Program-made: the position numbers and the translations under genes
Origin: Roseinatronobacter alkalisoli
GTDB taxonomy: Bacteria > Pseudomonadota > Alphaproteobacteria > Rhodobacterales > Rhodobacteraceae
Assembly: GCF_028745735.1 (NCBI RefSeq)
Contig: NZ_JAQZSM010000003.1
Location: 1-64,000 of the forward strand
Direction: 5' to 3'
Length of the DNA: 64,000 nucleotides
The notes under the pieces: model-generated
Database searches by the model: none
What the model was told of the DNA's origin: nothing
What the model saw: only the letters and a program-made list of their open reading frames with translations
Shown here: piece after piece, positions 33,722-42,972 of the stretch
Layout: the number at the start of each line of letters is the position of its first letter
How positions within the stretch are numbered: the first letter of the stretch is position 1

Positions 33722-34328
33722 TAAACTGCTGTTTGCAGGGCTGTTTGCGGTTGGTCTTGGGATTCTGGGCGCGTCCTGGCACAGTATCACGCAGGCCAAT
33801 GCCGACACATCCGTGCCTGCGGACCATTCCGGCCCGGTGATGGTGATCGATGTGGCGGGCGAAGCGAATGGTGTAATCCGCGTCGCGCTGCGCGACGATC
33901 TGGCACCAGACCATGTGGACCGCATTGTGACACTGGCCGAACGCGGCGATTATGACGGTGTGGTCTTTCACCGGGTGATTGACGGGTTCATGGCGCAAAC
34001 GGGCGATGTGGAACACGGCAAGGAAGACGGCAATGCGCGCCGCTGGGGCACCGGGGCGTCTGACCTGCCTGATCTGCGCGCCGAATTCACCAGCCAGCCG
34101 TTTGAACGCGGTGTTCTGGGCATGGCACGTTCGCAAAGCCCGGACAGCGCCAATAGCCAGTTTTTCATCATGTTCGCACCTGCGCCGCACCTGAACGGGC
34201 AATATACCGTTGTAGGCCAGATGATTGACGGGTTCGACGTGCTGGATGCCATCAAGCGCGGCACTGGCGGAAACGGCGCCGTGGTTGGCACACCTGACCG
34301 AATGGCGCGCGTGACGATCGAACGCTAG
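33714..34328 (+). CDS. Periplasmic peptidyl-prolyl cis-trans isomerase (cyclophilin)
   Basis: 204 aa. An N-terminal hydrophobic segment (LLFAGLFAVGLGILGAS, residues 5-22) acts as a signal peptide or anchor. The cyclophilin domain runs from about residue 45, with GVVFHRVIDGFMAQTGDV and DSANSQFFIMFAPAPHLNGQYTVVGQMI, closely parallel to the upstream gene. The 8-bp overlap and strong similarity indicate duplication followed by change of compartment. Ends at a terminator. Confidence 0.9.
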   Translation: MRDKLLFAGLFAVGLGILGASWHSITQANADTSVPADHSGPVMVIDVAGEANGVIRVALRDDLAPDHVDRIVTLAERGDYDGVVFHRVIDGFMAQTGDVEHGKEDGNARRWGTGASDLPDLRAEFTSQPFERGVLGMARSQSPDSANSQFFIMFAPAPHLNGQYTVVGQMIDGFDVLDAIKRGTGGNGAVVGTPDRMARVTIER

Positions 34329-34350
34329 GTTCTGCGTTAAATTCAAAAAT

Positions 34351-34394
34351 ACGGGCGGGGAACATCTGGGTATGTCCCCGCCCGTTTTCATTTC
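34351..34394 (+). terminator. Terminator of the cyclophilin pair
   Basis: ACGGGCGGGG..ACA and TGTCCCCGCCCGT form a strong stem with one bulge, followed by TTTTCATTT. It lies 23 bases after the stop codon and could also act on the convergent DUF4168 gene. Confidence 0.85.
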
Positions 34395-34412
34395 AGTGCA
34401 TCTTGCAGCGTG

Positions 34413-34808
34413 TCAGCCGCCCATATGCGCTTCGGTAAAGCGGGCATCGATGCGGGCGGCAAGTTCAGGGTCTTCTGCTGCGGCATTTGCGATGGCGATA
34501 TATTCGTCCAGTGTAATGCCGGGCGTTTCCTCCACTGCTTCCAGCATGGCGGCATCAGCGGCTTCCAGTATTTCCATCTGGGCGTTCTGGTCTGCTTCGG
34601 CCTCGATCTGGGCCATATAACCTTCGCGGACCTCGTTCACAGCCAGCGCGGCCGCGATAAAGGCGTCAACCATGTCGGAATCGGCGGCAATGGCGGCACC
34701 GTCAATCTGGCCCTGCTGATCCTGCGCCACGGCCATCGGGGCAAGAAGGGGCGCAGTTGCCATGGTGGCGGCCAGCGCGGTCGTGGCGAGGAATTGTTTC
34801 AGACTCAT
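34413..34808 (-). CDS. Exported DUF4168 protein
   Basis: 131 aa. A signal peptide (FLATTALAATMATAPLLAPMAVAQ) leads into an all-helical DUF4168 domain rich in A, E and D: VDAFIAAALAVNEVREGYMAQIE and GITLDEYIAIANAAAEDPELAARI. GGAGA precedes the ATG at 34808. The family is found in the periplasm of many alphaproteobacteria and has no known function. Monocistronic. Confidence 0.8.
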   Translation of the reverse strand: MSLKQFLATTALAATMATAPLLAPMAVAQDQQGQIDGAAIAADSDMVDAFIAAALAVNEVREGYMAQIEAEADQNAQMEILEAADAAMLEAVEETPGITLDEYIAIANAAAEDPELAARIDARFTEAHMGG

Positions 34809-34984
34809 TGCAATCTCCTGTGTCATGGACAGTGCGCGGCAGGTTTGCCGTGCGCTGGCCATTAGCTAGGGATCATGCTGCAACCATGCAAATCGCCCGG
34901 CGGAAATATGCTTGGATTATGTTTAATGCGGTGACTCCCACTATGGCATGTCCAGATGGAACGAAAACGGCCATGTTTGTGGGT

Positions 34985-35024
34985 GGGGCGTGACGCGGCG
35001 GGTGTGGCCTTGATTCCGCGCCTT
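34985..35024 (+). repeat. Fragment of the dispersed palindromic element
   Basis: About 40 bases resemble the right end of the element: GCGGCGGG..GTGGCCTTGATTCCGCGCCTTT. The left arm and centre are missing. It lies 56 bases after the stop of the VWA-domain gene, in the 271-base gap that otherwise contains only the DUF4168 promoter region. Confidence 0.55.
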
Positions 35025-35079
35025 TCCGCCCGCTTCACGCCGGATGCCACCAGCCCTTGTGCGTCCCGTCGAAGGGGCG

Positions 35080-36264
35080 TTAGCGGCCCAGTTCCCTGAT
35101 CCCGCGTGTAATGCCGTCAAGGGTCATGGGCACCATGCGCCCTTCAAATATTCTATCAATCATACCAATGGATTGCGTATGACGCCAATGGTTTTCCGGG
35201 GTCGGGTTGATCCACAGATTATCCGGCCATTGCACACGCGCACGGTTCAGCCAGACCTGACCGGTTTCTTCATTCCAATGTTCATTCGCGCCGCCCGGAT
35301 ACATGATTTCATAGGGCGACATCGCCGCATCGCCCACGAAAATGCATTTCCAGTCACTGCCATAGCTGCGCAGCAAATCATGGGTCGCGATGCGGTCACT
35401 CCAGCGGCGGGAATTGTCACGCCAGACAAATTCATACAGGCAGTTGTGGAAATAATAATGTTCCAGATGCTTGAATTCGGCGCGTGCGGCGCTGAACAAT
35501 TCCTCGACCACGCGGACATGGTCATCCATAGATCCGCCAATATCAAGTAAAAGCAATATCTTGACGGCGTTTCTTCGTTCTGGCCGTGTCCTGACATCCA
35601 GCCAGCCCTGTTCGGCTGTGGCACGGATTGTACCATCGAGATCCAGTTCATCCACGGCCCCGTCACGCGCCCATTTGCGCAGCCGTTTCAGTGCGACCTT
35701 GATATTGCGCGTGCCCAGTTCCACGCTGTCATCCAGATTGCGGAATTCGCGCTTGTCCCAGACCTTAACCGCGCGCCGGTGGCGCGATGTGTCCTGCCCG
35801 ATGCGCACCCCTTCGGGGTTATAGCCATAGGCCCCGAAGGGCGAGGTTCCGGCCGTGCCGATCCATTTATTGCCGCCCTGATGGCGTTCCTTCTGGTCCT
35901 TCAGGCGTTGCTTCAAGGTCTCCATCAGCTTGTCAAAGCCGCCAAGCGCGTCAATCTGCGCGCGGTCTTCGGCGCTTAAATGTTTCTCCGTCAGCTTTTC
36001 CAGCCAGTCACGCGGCAGATCAACCGCTTCCAGAACCTGATCAAGGCTGATATTTTCCAAGCCCTTGAAGCTTGCAGAAAACGCGCGGTCGAAACGGTCC
36101 AGATGGCGTTCATCCTTCACCATGGCCAGGCGGGCCAGGTAATAGAACCCCTCGATATCATAGGTGACCAGACCGGCCTGCATCCCTTCCAGAAAGGCCA
36201 GGAATTCGCGCAGGGATACCGGCACGCCATGGTCACGCAGGTTCTGGAAAAACGGCAGAAACAT
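35080..36264 (-). CDS. VWA-domain protein of the CoxE-like family
   Basis: 394 aa. The first 200 residues are helical (MFLPFFQNLRDHGVPVSLREFL). A von Willebrand A domain follows with LLLLDIGGSMDDHV near residue 245, a MIDAS variant in which DxSxS is D-x-G-x-S. The linker ARDGAVDELDLDGTIRATA is typical of the CoxE-like group that works with a MoxR AAA+ ATPase as a metal-insertion or chaperone pair. The MoxR partner is four genes upstream in the same operon. The start at 36264 lies 5 bp after the previous stop with no clear ribosome site, so it is probably coupled. Confidence 0.88.
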   Translation of the reverse strand: MFLPFFQNLRDHGVPVSLREFLAFLEGMQAGLVTYDIEGFYYLARLAMVKDERHLDRFDRAFSASFKGLENISLDQVLEAVDLPRDWLEKLTEKHLSAEDRAQIDALGGFDKLMETLKQRLKDQKERHQGGNKWIGTAGTSPFGAYGYNPEGVRIGQDTSRHRRAVKVWDKREFRNLDDSVELGTRNIKVALKRLRKWARDGAVDELDLDGTIRATAEQGWLDVRTRPERRNAVKILLLLDIGGSMDDHVRVVEELFSAARAEFKHLEHYYFHNCLYEFVWRDNSRRWSDRIATHDLLRSYGSDWKCIFVGDAAMSPYEIMYPGGANEHWNEETGQVWLNRARVQWPDNLWINPTPENHWRHTQSIGMIDRIFEGRMVPMTLDGITRGIRELGR

Positions 36265-36268
36265 GGGG

Positions 36269-36433
36269 TTACAACAGTTTTTCCAGCCCGATCGTGGCAA
36301 ACAGGCCCAGCAACGCGCCGATAATGCCGCCCACGGCGGCATATTGGGCCTTGTCCAGCCGGTTGCCGCCGCGCTGATGCGCGCTGCGCAGCCCCAGAAT
36401 TGCGCCTGCTATCAATCCGAAAATGACGATCAT
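36269..36433 (-). CDS. Small glycine-rich membrane protein
   Basis: 54 aa with two short membrane helices (MIVIFGLIAGAILGLRSA and AAVGGIIGALLGLFATIGL), glycine-zipper in character, with a basic loop between. AGGAAG precedes the ATG at 36433. It lies between the DUF2927 lipoprotein and the VWA gene and probably belongs to their membrane-linked function, which is not known. Confidence 0.7.
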   Translation of the reverse strand: MIVIFGLIAGAILGLRSAHQRGGNRLDKAQYAAVGGIIGALLGLFATIGLEKLL

Positions 36434-36449
36434 TGTTCTTCCTCTTCCT

Positions 36450-37814
36450 TCAGTTCCGCTGCGCAAGGGCTGCGATTTCCTCGCGGCGGCTGTCAACGGC
36501 ACGTTCCGACCCGAAACCGAAAAGCGCGAAAGGCACGGCGTCACGGCGCAGGTTTTCAGCCTGATCGCGGCGGCCCTGGTGTTCCAGTGATTGCGCGCGC
36601 AGCAACATCAGTGACGCGAGCAACGCGCCGTTTTCCGTGCGCCGCGCTGCGGACATGGCAGTGTCGGTCAGGTGCAGCACCAGATTATGCTGGCCGCTGG
36701 CCAGCGCCTGCGCGGACAGATGCAAATAGATATGCGCGCGATGCGCTTCGGTGCCGGGGCGGTCGTTATAGATGCGCGCAGCAAGAAGCATGGCATCCAG
36801 CGCCTGCGCGCCATCTTCGCGGGGGGCAAAGCGGGCCGACAGGAACAGGCTGAATGCTAGGCGTTCGTCCTTCCAACCCTGTTCCAGCGCGATGGCCAAT
36901 GCGCGCTGCGCCGCGCGGAAACTGGCCCGCGATGTGCGCCCACCCAGTGCGGATTCAATTGCTTCGGTCCAGGCGCGGGGGGTGGGAACCCGGTCCAGCG
37001 GCAGCGCCGCGCTTGCGCCACCGGGATTGTGCCGCGCCAGCAGCGCGGGCAAGCGTTCGGCCACCTGTGCGCGGGTCATTCCGGGCTGAAGGGCCGGGTC
37101 GTTCCAGACGCGCAGTACCAGCATGTCAAACCCGGTCAGAACAGTCTGAAGATTGTCGTCATTCCACACGGTTTCTCCTATGCGGAACAGGTCGTTCAAC
37201 GGGCCAAGGGCCTGCGCGATTTCTTCATGCAGGCAATCGCGCATATCCTGCACAGTGCTGTCTGCAGGGGCAATGACAAGCGCACGGGTGCGGCGTGCAA
37301 TGCGTGTCCAGTCCAGTGCGGGCGCGCGCGGATCGGCGCGGAATGCGTCCCAGCTGGCGACATTGGGCAGCACGAAACAGGCCGCATCCGGCACTACGCG
37401 GCGCAGCGTGGCGCGGGGCACGAATTCAACCACGATCTGGCCCTGTTCGGGTACGCGGCGGATATCCAACCCCGCTTCGCGTTGCAGCCGTGTTATCAGC
37501 CGGTCGGTTTCGATAACGCCAAGCGGTGGTATCTGCCCTTGAAGTGACAACGTGACAGGCCCGTCAAAGCGCGAAAACTGTGGGATTTCGCGCCCGGATT
37601 CCAGCCGGAACCCAAGTTCAAGAATGTCCTGCGCAATCTGGGCGTTGCTGCGCGCGGGTGCAAAGGGGCGTGGCGGGCCGAACAGGGCCTGCGAACTGAT
37701 TGCGCGGGTCTGCAGCGACAGGTCCGTCGGTGGCTCTGCCGGCGCGGGTGGCCCCATTCCGCAACCCGCCAGAAAATACCCTGCACAGGCAAGGGCGAAT
37801 GCAGCCCGCATCAT
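36450..37814 (-). CDS. DUF2927 lipoprotein
   Basis: 454 aa. A lipoprotein signal (YFLAGCG, lipobox LAGC at residues 15-18) anchors it outside the inner membrane. The DUF2927 domain spans roughly residues 60-270 and has DCLHEEIAQALGPLNDLF, which recalls the HExxH-like helix of metallopeptidases but reads HEEIAQ, not HExxH. The C-terminal 180 residues are helical and TPR-like. Its ATG overlaps the GNAT gene stop (ATGA). No function is established. Confidence 0.82.
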   Translation of the reverse strand: MMRAAFALACAGYFLAGCGMGPPAPAEPPTDLSLQTRAISSQALFGPPRPFAPARSNAQIAQDILELGFRLESGREIPQFSRFDGPVTLSLQGQIPPLGVIETDRLITRLQREAGLDIRRVPEQGQIVVEFVPRATLRRVVPDAACFVLPNVASWDAFRADPRAPALDWTRIARRTRALVIAPADSTVQDMRDCLHEEIAQALGPLNDLFRIGETVWNDDNLQTVLTGFDMLVLRVWNDPALQPGMTRAQVAERLPALLARHNPGGASAALPLDRVPTPRAWTEAIESALGGRTSRASFRAAQRALAIALEQGWKDERLAFSLFLSARFAPREDGAQALDAMLLAARIYNDRPGTEAHRAHIYLHLSAQALASGQHNLVLHLTDTAMSAARRTENGALLASLMLLRAQSLEHQGRRDQAENLRRDAVPFALFGFGSERAVDSRREEIAALAQRN

Positions 37815-38257
37815 GAGGGGCGTTTGTATTTGATGAAAGGGGTCACTTCGCCCACCTTGTCATAGAGTTTGCGGGCCGTGGCGTTGAAATCCTGTGTCAT
37901 CCAGTAAACGCTTTTCACGCCGCGCGCATCCGCTGCGCCATAGACCGCCGAAATAAGCGCGCGCCCCACCCCCATGCCGCGCGTTTCGGGGGTGGTGAAC
38001 AGGTCTTGCAGGTAACACACCCCTTCGGGTTGCCAGCAATGGGCGTGAAACAGGTAATGCGCCAGCCCTGTCGCCTGATCATCCTGCCATGCCATATAGC
38101 CGCAAGGGCTGTGCGGGTCATCCGACAACAGCGCGGCAAAGGTCGCGTCATACACATCCAGCGGCAGGGATGTGTCATAAAAATCCAGATAGGCATACCA
38201 AAGCTGCGCCCATTGGGGTTTGTCCTGTGCGCTGACGGGTCTGATGTCGAGTACCAT
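37811..38257 (-). CDS. GNAT family N-acetyltransferase
   Basis: 148 aa acetyl-CoA dependent transferase. ..YLQDLFTTPETRGMGVGRALISAVYG.. near residue 88 is motif A with the pyrophosphate-binding R-x-x-G-x-G/A; the MTQDFNATARKLYDKVG ending is motif B. The substrate is unknown. It begins 1 bp after the MoxR gene and overlaps the DUF2927 gene by 4 bp, so it is a true member of the operon. Confidence 0.88.
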   Translation of the reverse strand: MVLDIRPVSAQDKPQWAQLWYAYLDFYDTSLPLDVYDATFAALLSDDPHSPCGYMAWQDDQATGLAHYLFHAHCWQPEGVCYLQDLFTTPETRGMGVGRALISAVYGAADARGVKSVYWMTQDFNATARKLYDKVGEVTPFIKYKRPS

Positions 38258-38258
38258 G

Positions 38259-39101
38259 TCAGCGCCCCTGCCTGCGTGCCATGAAGGCAAGCCGTTCGAA
38301 CAGATGCACATCCTGTTCGTTTTTCAGCAATGCGCCATGCAGTTTCGGAAGCGCATCCTGCCCGTTGCGTTTCAGATCTTCAGGCGACAGGTCTTCGGCC
38401 AGCAGTAATTTCAGCCAGTCCAGCACTTCCGATGTGGAGGGTTTCTTCTTCAGGCCGGGCGTTTCGCGCACTTCCAGAAACTGGGTCAGCGCGGTGGTCA
38501 GAAGGGCGGGTTTGATGTCGGGGAAATGCACCGCGACAATGGCTTTCAGAGTATCAAGATCAGGGAACCGGATATAGTGGAAAAAGCAGCGCCGCAGGAA
38601 CGCGTCGGGCAGGTCTTTTTCATTATTCGACGTGATGATGACAATCGGGCGATGCCGGGCGCGGATCATCTCGCCGGTTTCATAGACGAAAAACTCCATC
38701 CGGTCGAGTTCCTGCAACAGATCATTGGGAAACTCGATATCGGCCTTGTCGATTTCGTCAATCAGCAGAACCACGCGCCCCTCCGCCTCGAATGCCTGCC
38801 ATAATTTACCCTTGCGGATATAGTTATTCACATCACCGACGCGCGCATCGCCCAGCTGGCTGTCGCGCAGGCGCGACACGGCGTCATATTCATAAAGCCC
38901 CTGTTGCGCGCGGGTGGTCGATTTGATGGACCATTCGATCATCGGCATATCCAGCGCCGCGGCAATCTGGCGGGCCAGTTCGGTCTTGCCGGTGCCCGGT
39001 TCGCCCTTGACCAGAAGCGGGCGTTCCAGCGTGATGGCGGCATTGACCGCGATGCGCAGATCGTCGCTGGCAATATAGGATTCGGTGGACGTGAAGCGCA
39101 T
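38259..39101 (-). CDS. MoxR-type AAA+ ATPase
   Basis: 280 aa. LLVKGEPGTGKTELARQ near residue 29 is Walker A, VVLLIDEIDKADIEFPNDLL near 108 is Walker B, ITSNNEKDLPDAFLRRC holds sensor 1 and the arginine finger. MoxR ATPases act with VWA proteins as chaperones for enzyme activation. The family start MRFTSTESYIASDD is at 39101; an ATG 11 codons earlier is possible. First gene of the operon that ends with the VWA gene; divergent from dksA. Confidence 0.92.
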   Translation of the reverse strand: MRFTSTESYIASDDLRIAVNAAITLERPLLVKGEPGTGKTELARQIAAALDMPMIEWSIKSTTRAQQGLYEYDAVSRLRDSQLGDARVGDVNNYIRKGKLWQAFEAEGRVVLLIDEIDKADIEFPNDLLQELDRMEFFVYETGEMIRARHRPIVIITSNNEKDLPDAFLRRCFFHYIRFPDLDTLKAIVAVHFPDIKPALLTTALTQFLEVRETPGLKKKPSTSEVLDWLKLLLAEDLSPEDLKRNGQDALPKLHGALLKNEQDVHLFERLAFMARRQGR

Positions 39102-39312
39102 GTGACTGATGTTTTCCCTGAACTGTGCGGCCATGACCGAAACCGAACCTAGCTTGCCCTGACAGGCGCGGCAAGGCGGGTTTAAGAAACCGTGCGAAAG
39201 GGCGTGACATTCCTTGGCCCATCAGCTATTTGCCCGTCAGACCGCCGAATATGGGTGCGCGATGGAAGAAGACCTCAAAACCTATCATTCTGCACAGACA
39301 GGGGAACGGGGC

Positions 39313-39735
39313 ATGAAGCCAGAATCATTCCTGCCGGATGACTACAGACCGGCCGAAGACGAGCCTTTTATGAATGACCGTCAGGTGGAATATTTCCGTA
39401 GAAAACTGATGGTCTGGAAAGAAGATATCCTGAAGGGATCACAGGAAACGCTGGCCGATCTGGCCAATAGCAGCCGTAATATTCCTGACATTGCAGACCG
39501 GGCATCGGAAGAAACCGACCGCGCGCTGGAATTGCGCACGCGCGACCGGCAGCGCAAACTGATTTCCAAGATCGATGCGGCCCTGCGCCGGATCGACAAT
39601 GGCGAGTTCGGCTATTGCGAAGTCACGGGCGAGCGGATTTCCCTGAAGCGTCTGGATGCGCGACCAATCGCGACCATGACATTGCAGGCGCAGGAAGCGC
39701 ATGAACGCAAGGAACGTGTGCATCGCGACGATTGA
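39313..39735 (+). CDS. dksA: DksA-type RNA polymerase-binding regulator
   Basis: 140 aa. A long coiled coil (EYFRRKLMVWKEDILKGSQETLADLAN) is followed by DRASEETDRALELRTRDRQRKLI, which contains the DxxDxA-type tip. The C-terminal globule has GYCEVTGERI and TMTLQAQEAHE, so only one of the four zinc cysteines is present, as in other alphaproteobacterial DksA proteins. These bind RNA polymerase without needing zinc and act with ppGpp. Starts at 39262 or further upstream are possible; MKPESFLPDDYRP is the family start. Confidence 0.9.
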   Translation: MKPESFLPDDYRPAEDEPFMNDRQVEYFRRKLMVWKEDILKGSQETLADLANSSRNIPDIADRASEETDRALELRTRDRQRKLISKIDAALRRIDNGEFGYCEVTGERISLKRLDARPIATMTLQAQEAHERKERVHRDD

Positions 39736-39760
39736 TCGCGCGCGATGCGGCTGAACTGCG

Positions 39761-39792
39761 ACACCGGGTTCCCTTATGGGCCCGGTGTTTTT
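39761..39792 (+). terminator. Terminator of dksA
   Basis: ACACCGGG and CCCGGTGT form an 8-bp stem with a 12-base loop, followed by TTTTT. It begins 26 bases after the dksA stop. Confidence 0.85.
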
Positions 39793-39864
39793 ATGTTACG
39801 CCCCCGCGCAGACAGTATTGCCAGTTGATTTGCCCTGTCACCGGGGCGCAGACAGGGGGATGGC

Positions 39865-41028
39865 GTGGCGCTTGCAGGTCTGGAAGTCATCATCATCGGC
39901 GGCGGTATTGCCGGGCTTTGCGCAGCGGCGGCCTTGCGCCAGCATGGTGCGCAGGTGCTGGTTCTGGAACAGGCCGGCGGGTTCCGCGAGGTTGGCGCGG
40001 GTTTGCAGATCAGCCCCAACGGCGCGCGCGTGCTGGGTGCGTTGGGGCTTGCGGACGGGCTGGCGCAATGCGCCATGCGCAGCAAAGCGGTTGTGCTGCG
40101 CGCCGGTGCGACCGGGCGTCAGGTCATGCGGCTGGATTTGCCGGATGACGGGGCAGGGTTCCATCTTGTCCACCGCGCGGATCTGATTGCATTGCTGGCG
40201 GGCGCGCTGGACGGGGTTGAAACCCGTTTCGTGGCGCAGGTGGCGCAGGTCAGTCCTGATGGCCCGCGCCCCAGTGTGACCTTGCAGGGCGGCGAAACCC
40301 TTGCTGCGGATCTGGTACTGGGGGCGGATGGGTTGCATTCGGTCTTGCGGCCCGCGCTGCAAACCGGCGCGGTGGAGGCGCCGTTTTTCACCGGGCAGGT
40401 GGCATGGCGCGCGCTTATCCCCGAGCAGCCCGATTGCCCGGCCGAGGCGCAGGTCTTCATGGGGCCGGGGCGGCATCTGGTCAGCTATCCGCTGCATGAC
40501 GGGCGCCTGCGCAACATTGTCGCGGTGCAAACGCGCCGCGACTGGGTGGCCGAAGGGTGGAATCACCCTGATAACCCTGCGAATCTGCGCGCAGCTTTTG
40601 CCGGGTTTGATGGCCCCGTGCCGGGCTGGCTGGCGCAGGTAGAACACGTTTTCCTGTGGGGGTTGTTTCGCCACAAGGTCGCGCGGAACTGGCATAAGGG
40701 CCATGCCGCGATTCTGGGTGATGCGGCGCATCCGACGCTGCCATTCATGGCGCAGGGGGCGAATATGGCGCTGGAAGATGCATGGCAACTGGTGCGGTGC
40801 CTGCAACAGGCACCGATTCCCGCAGCGCTTGCGCAGTATCAGACAGCGCGGCATGCCCGCGTCGCAAAGGTGATTGACGCGGCCAATCGCAATGCCCGCA
40901 ATTACCATCTGCGCCAGCCATTGGCACAGATTGCACATGCGGGCTTGCGGCTGGCATCCCGGCTGCGCCCCGATGCGCCATTGCGCCGGTTTTCTTGGAT
41001 CTACGATTTTGATGTCACGCACCGGTGA
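39865..41028 (+). CDS. FAD-dependent monooxygenase (salicylate hydroxylase-like)
   Basis: 387 aa class A flavoprotein hydroxylase. VIIIGGGIAGLCAAAALRQHG is the FAD fold, LGADGLHSVLRPAL near residue 150 is the DG motif that contacts FAD and NAD(P)H, and ILGDAAHPTLPFMAQGANMALED near residue 283 is the GD motif. The substrate, probably an aromatic acid, cannot be told. The start is a GTG with GGGGGA upstream; the ATG at 39860 is in another frame. Monocistronic. Confidence 0.88.
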   Translation: MALAGLEVIIIGGGIAGLCAAAALRQHGAQVLVLEQAGGFREVGAGLQISPNGARVLGALGLADGLAQCAMRSKAVVLRAGATGRQVMRLDLPDDGAGFHLVHRADLIALLAGALDGVETRFVAQVAQVSPDGPRPSVTLQGGETLAADLVLGADGLHSVLRPALQTGAVEAPFFTGQVAWRALIPEQPDCPAEAQVFMGPGRHLVSYPLHDGRLRNIVAVQTRRDWVAEGWNHPDNPANLRAAFAGFDGPVPGWLAQVEHVFLWGLFRHKVARNWHKGHAAILGDAAHPTLPFMAQGANMALEDAWQLVRCLQQAPIPAALAQYQTARHARVAKVIDAANRNARNYHLRQPLAQIAHAGLRLASRLRPDAPLRRFSWIYDFDVTHR

Positions 41029-41090
41029 AAACTGCTGGTTTTCAGCGCCACCGCCCCCAATTATAAGGGTCATGCGCAAAGAGGGGCATT

Positions 41091-41675
41091 ATGGACAGTG
41101 ATCAGGTTGCACGGCTGGTCTATCTTGGGGTCTGGGGCACGGTTCTGATCAGTTATTTCCTGATCGCGCGCCAGCAGAATATCGGACAGACGCTGCGGCA
41201 TGCATTGCTGTGGGGCCTTATTTTCGTGGGTGTGGCCGCAGGTTACGGGTTGTGGCAGGATGTGACGCAGTCAAACCGCGTATCCGTGACCGGTGACGGT
41301 GCGATTGTGCTGCGCGCAGCGCGGGACGGGCATTTCCATCTGGATCTGCAGATAAATTCCGAACCTGTGCGTTTCATCATCGATACTGGCGCATCTGATC
41401 TGGTCTTGTCACGCGCTGATGCAGAGCGGGTCGGGCTGGACCCTGATACGCTGGCCTATCTGGGGCAGGCGCGCACGGCCAATGGCATTGTCGGGCTGGC
41501 GCGGGTCAGTCTGGACGACGTGATTCTTGCGCATGGCGATCTGGAAATCCATGATACAAACGTGCCCGCTTTCGTAAACGAAGGCCAGTTGGATGTGTCG
41601 CTTCTGGGAATGGGGTATTTACGCCGCTATGCGCGCATTTCCATCGAAGGCGAGCGGCTGATTCTGGAAAGATAG
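41091..41675 (+). CDS. Membrane-anchored retropepsin-like aspartic protease (TIGR02281)
   Basis: 194 aa. Two membrane helices (residues 8-26 and 37-55) anchor a periplasmic single-lobed protease domain. RFIIDTGASDLVLS has the active-site DTG, and GMGYLRRYA is the flap-side conserved segment. Such clan AA proteases need to dimerise to be active. Substrates are unknown. It lies 70 bp before trpB and has no functional link to tryptophan synthesis that I can see. Confidence 0.87.
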   Translation: MDSDQVARLVYLGVWGTVLISYFLIARQQNIGQTLRHALLWGLIFVGVAAGYGLWQDVTQSNRVSVTGDGAIVLRAARDGHFHLDLQINSEPVRFIIDTGASDLVLSRADAERVGLDPDTLAYLGQARTANGIVGLARVSLDDVILAHGDLEIHDTNVPAFVNEGQLDVSLLGMGYLRRYARISIEGERLILER

Positions 41676-41745
41676 GCGGGATATGCTTGTCTGACAGGGC
41701 GCGCGGCGCTAGGAGTCGCATCAACAACCGTTTGAGGAAACGCGC

Positions 41746-42972
41746 ATGCCTGATGATCTGATCAACTCTTTCATGACCGGCCCTGATGAACAGGGACGGT
41801 TCGGCATTTATGGCGGACGTTTCGTGTCGGAAACGCTGATGCCGCTGATCCTGGAACTGGAAGCCGAATATGAACGCGCCAAGACGGATGCCAGTTTCTG
41901 GGCGCAGATGGATGACCTGTGGACGCATTATGTGGGCCGCCCGTCGCCGCTGTATTATGCCGAACGCCTGACGGAACATTGCGGCGGTGCGAAAATCTAT
42001 CTGAAACGCGATGAGCTGAACCATACGGGCGCGCATAAGATCAACAATGTTCTGGGGCAGATTCTGCTGGCCATGCGTATGGGCAAATCCCGCATCATTG
42101 CGGAAACGGGTGCCGGCCAGCATGGCGTGGCAACGGCCACGGTCTGTGCGCGGTTCGGGCTGAAATGCGTGGTCTATATGGGCGCGCATGACGTGGAACG
42201 TCAGGCCCCGAACGTGTTCCGCATGAAATTGCTGGGCGCCGAAGTCGTGGCCGTGCGGTCCGGTCGCGGCACATTGAAAGATGCGATGAATGATGCGCTG
42301 CGCGACTGGGTGACCAATGTGCATGACACGTTTTATTGCATCGGCACGGTTGCAGGGCCGCACCCCTATCCGGCGATGGTGCGCGATTTCCAATCCATCA
42401 TCGGCAAGGAAACCCGTGAACAGCTGATGGCCCGCGAAGGGCGTCTGCCCGATACGATTATTGCTGCCATTGGCGGCGGATCAAACGCGATGGGGCTGTT
42501 CTATCCGTTTCTGGACGATAAATCCGTCAATATCATCGGGGTAGAAGCAGGCGGGCGTGGTGTTGACGACCGGATGGAACATTGCGCCAGCCTGACAGGC
42601 GGGCGTGCGGGCGTGCTGCATGGCAACCGCACCTATCTTCTGCAGGATGAACATGGCCAGATTCTGGAAGGGCATTCCATTTCGGCAGGGCTGGATTATC
42701 CGGGAATCGGGCCGGAACATGCCTGGCTGAAGGATATGGGCCGCGCGCAATATGTCTCCATCACCGATGACGAGGCTTTGGCCGCATTCCAGACCTGTTG
42801 TGCGCTGGAAGGAATCATCCCGGCGCTGGAACCAAGCCACGCATTGGCCCATGTCCTGAAAATTGCACCGGACCTGCCGCAGGACCATCTTCTGGTGATG
42901 AATATGTGCGGGCGGGGCGATAAGGACATTTTCACTGTGGCTAAGCATCTTGGCGTGGAAATCAGCGCGTAA
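41746..42972 (+). CDS. trpB: Tryptophan synthase beta chain
   Basis: 408 aa PLP enzyme joining indole and serine. [20 protein letters not shown] contains the Schiff-base lysine, [13 protein letters not shown] is the substrate loop, and [13 protein letters not shown] binds the cofactor phosphate. [10 protein letters not shown]-like ending is present as [11 protein letters not shown]. trpA and trpF are not in the window, so the trp genes are split. GAGGAAA precedes the ATG. Confidence 0.97.
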   Translation: MPDDLINSFMTGPDEQGRFGIYGGRFVSETLMPLILELEAEYERAKTDASFWAQMDDLWTHYVGRPSPLYYAERLTEHCGGAKIYLKRDELNHTGAHKINNVLGQILLAMRMGKSRIIAETGAGQHGVATATVCARFGLKCVVYMGAHDVERQAPNVFRMKLLGAEVVAVRSGRGTLKDAMNDALRDWVTNVHDTFYCIGTVAGPHPYPAMVRDFQSIIGKETREQLMAREGRLPDTIIAAIGGGSNAMGLFYPFLDDKSVNIIGVEAGGRGVDDRMEHCASLTGGRAGVLHGNRTYLLQDEHGQILEGHSISAGLDYPGIGPEHAWLKDMGRAQYVSITDDEALAAFQTCCALEGIIPALEPSHALAHVLKIAPDLPQDHLLVMNMCGRGDKDIFTVAKHLGVEISA

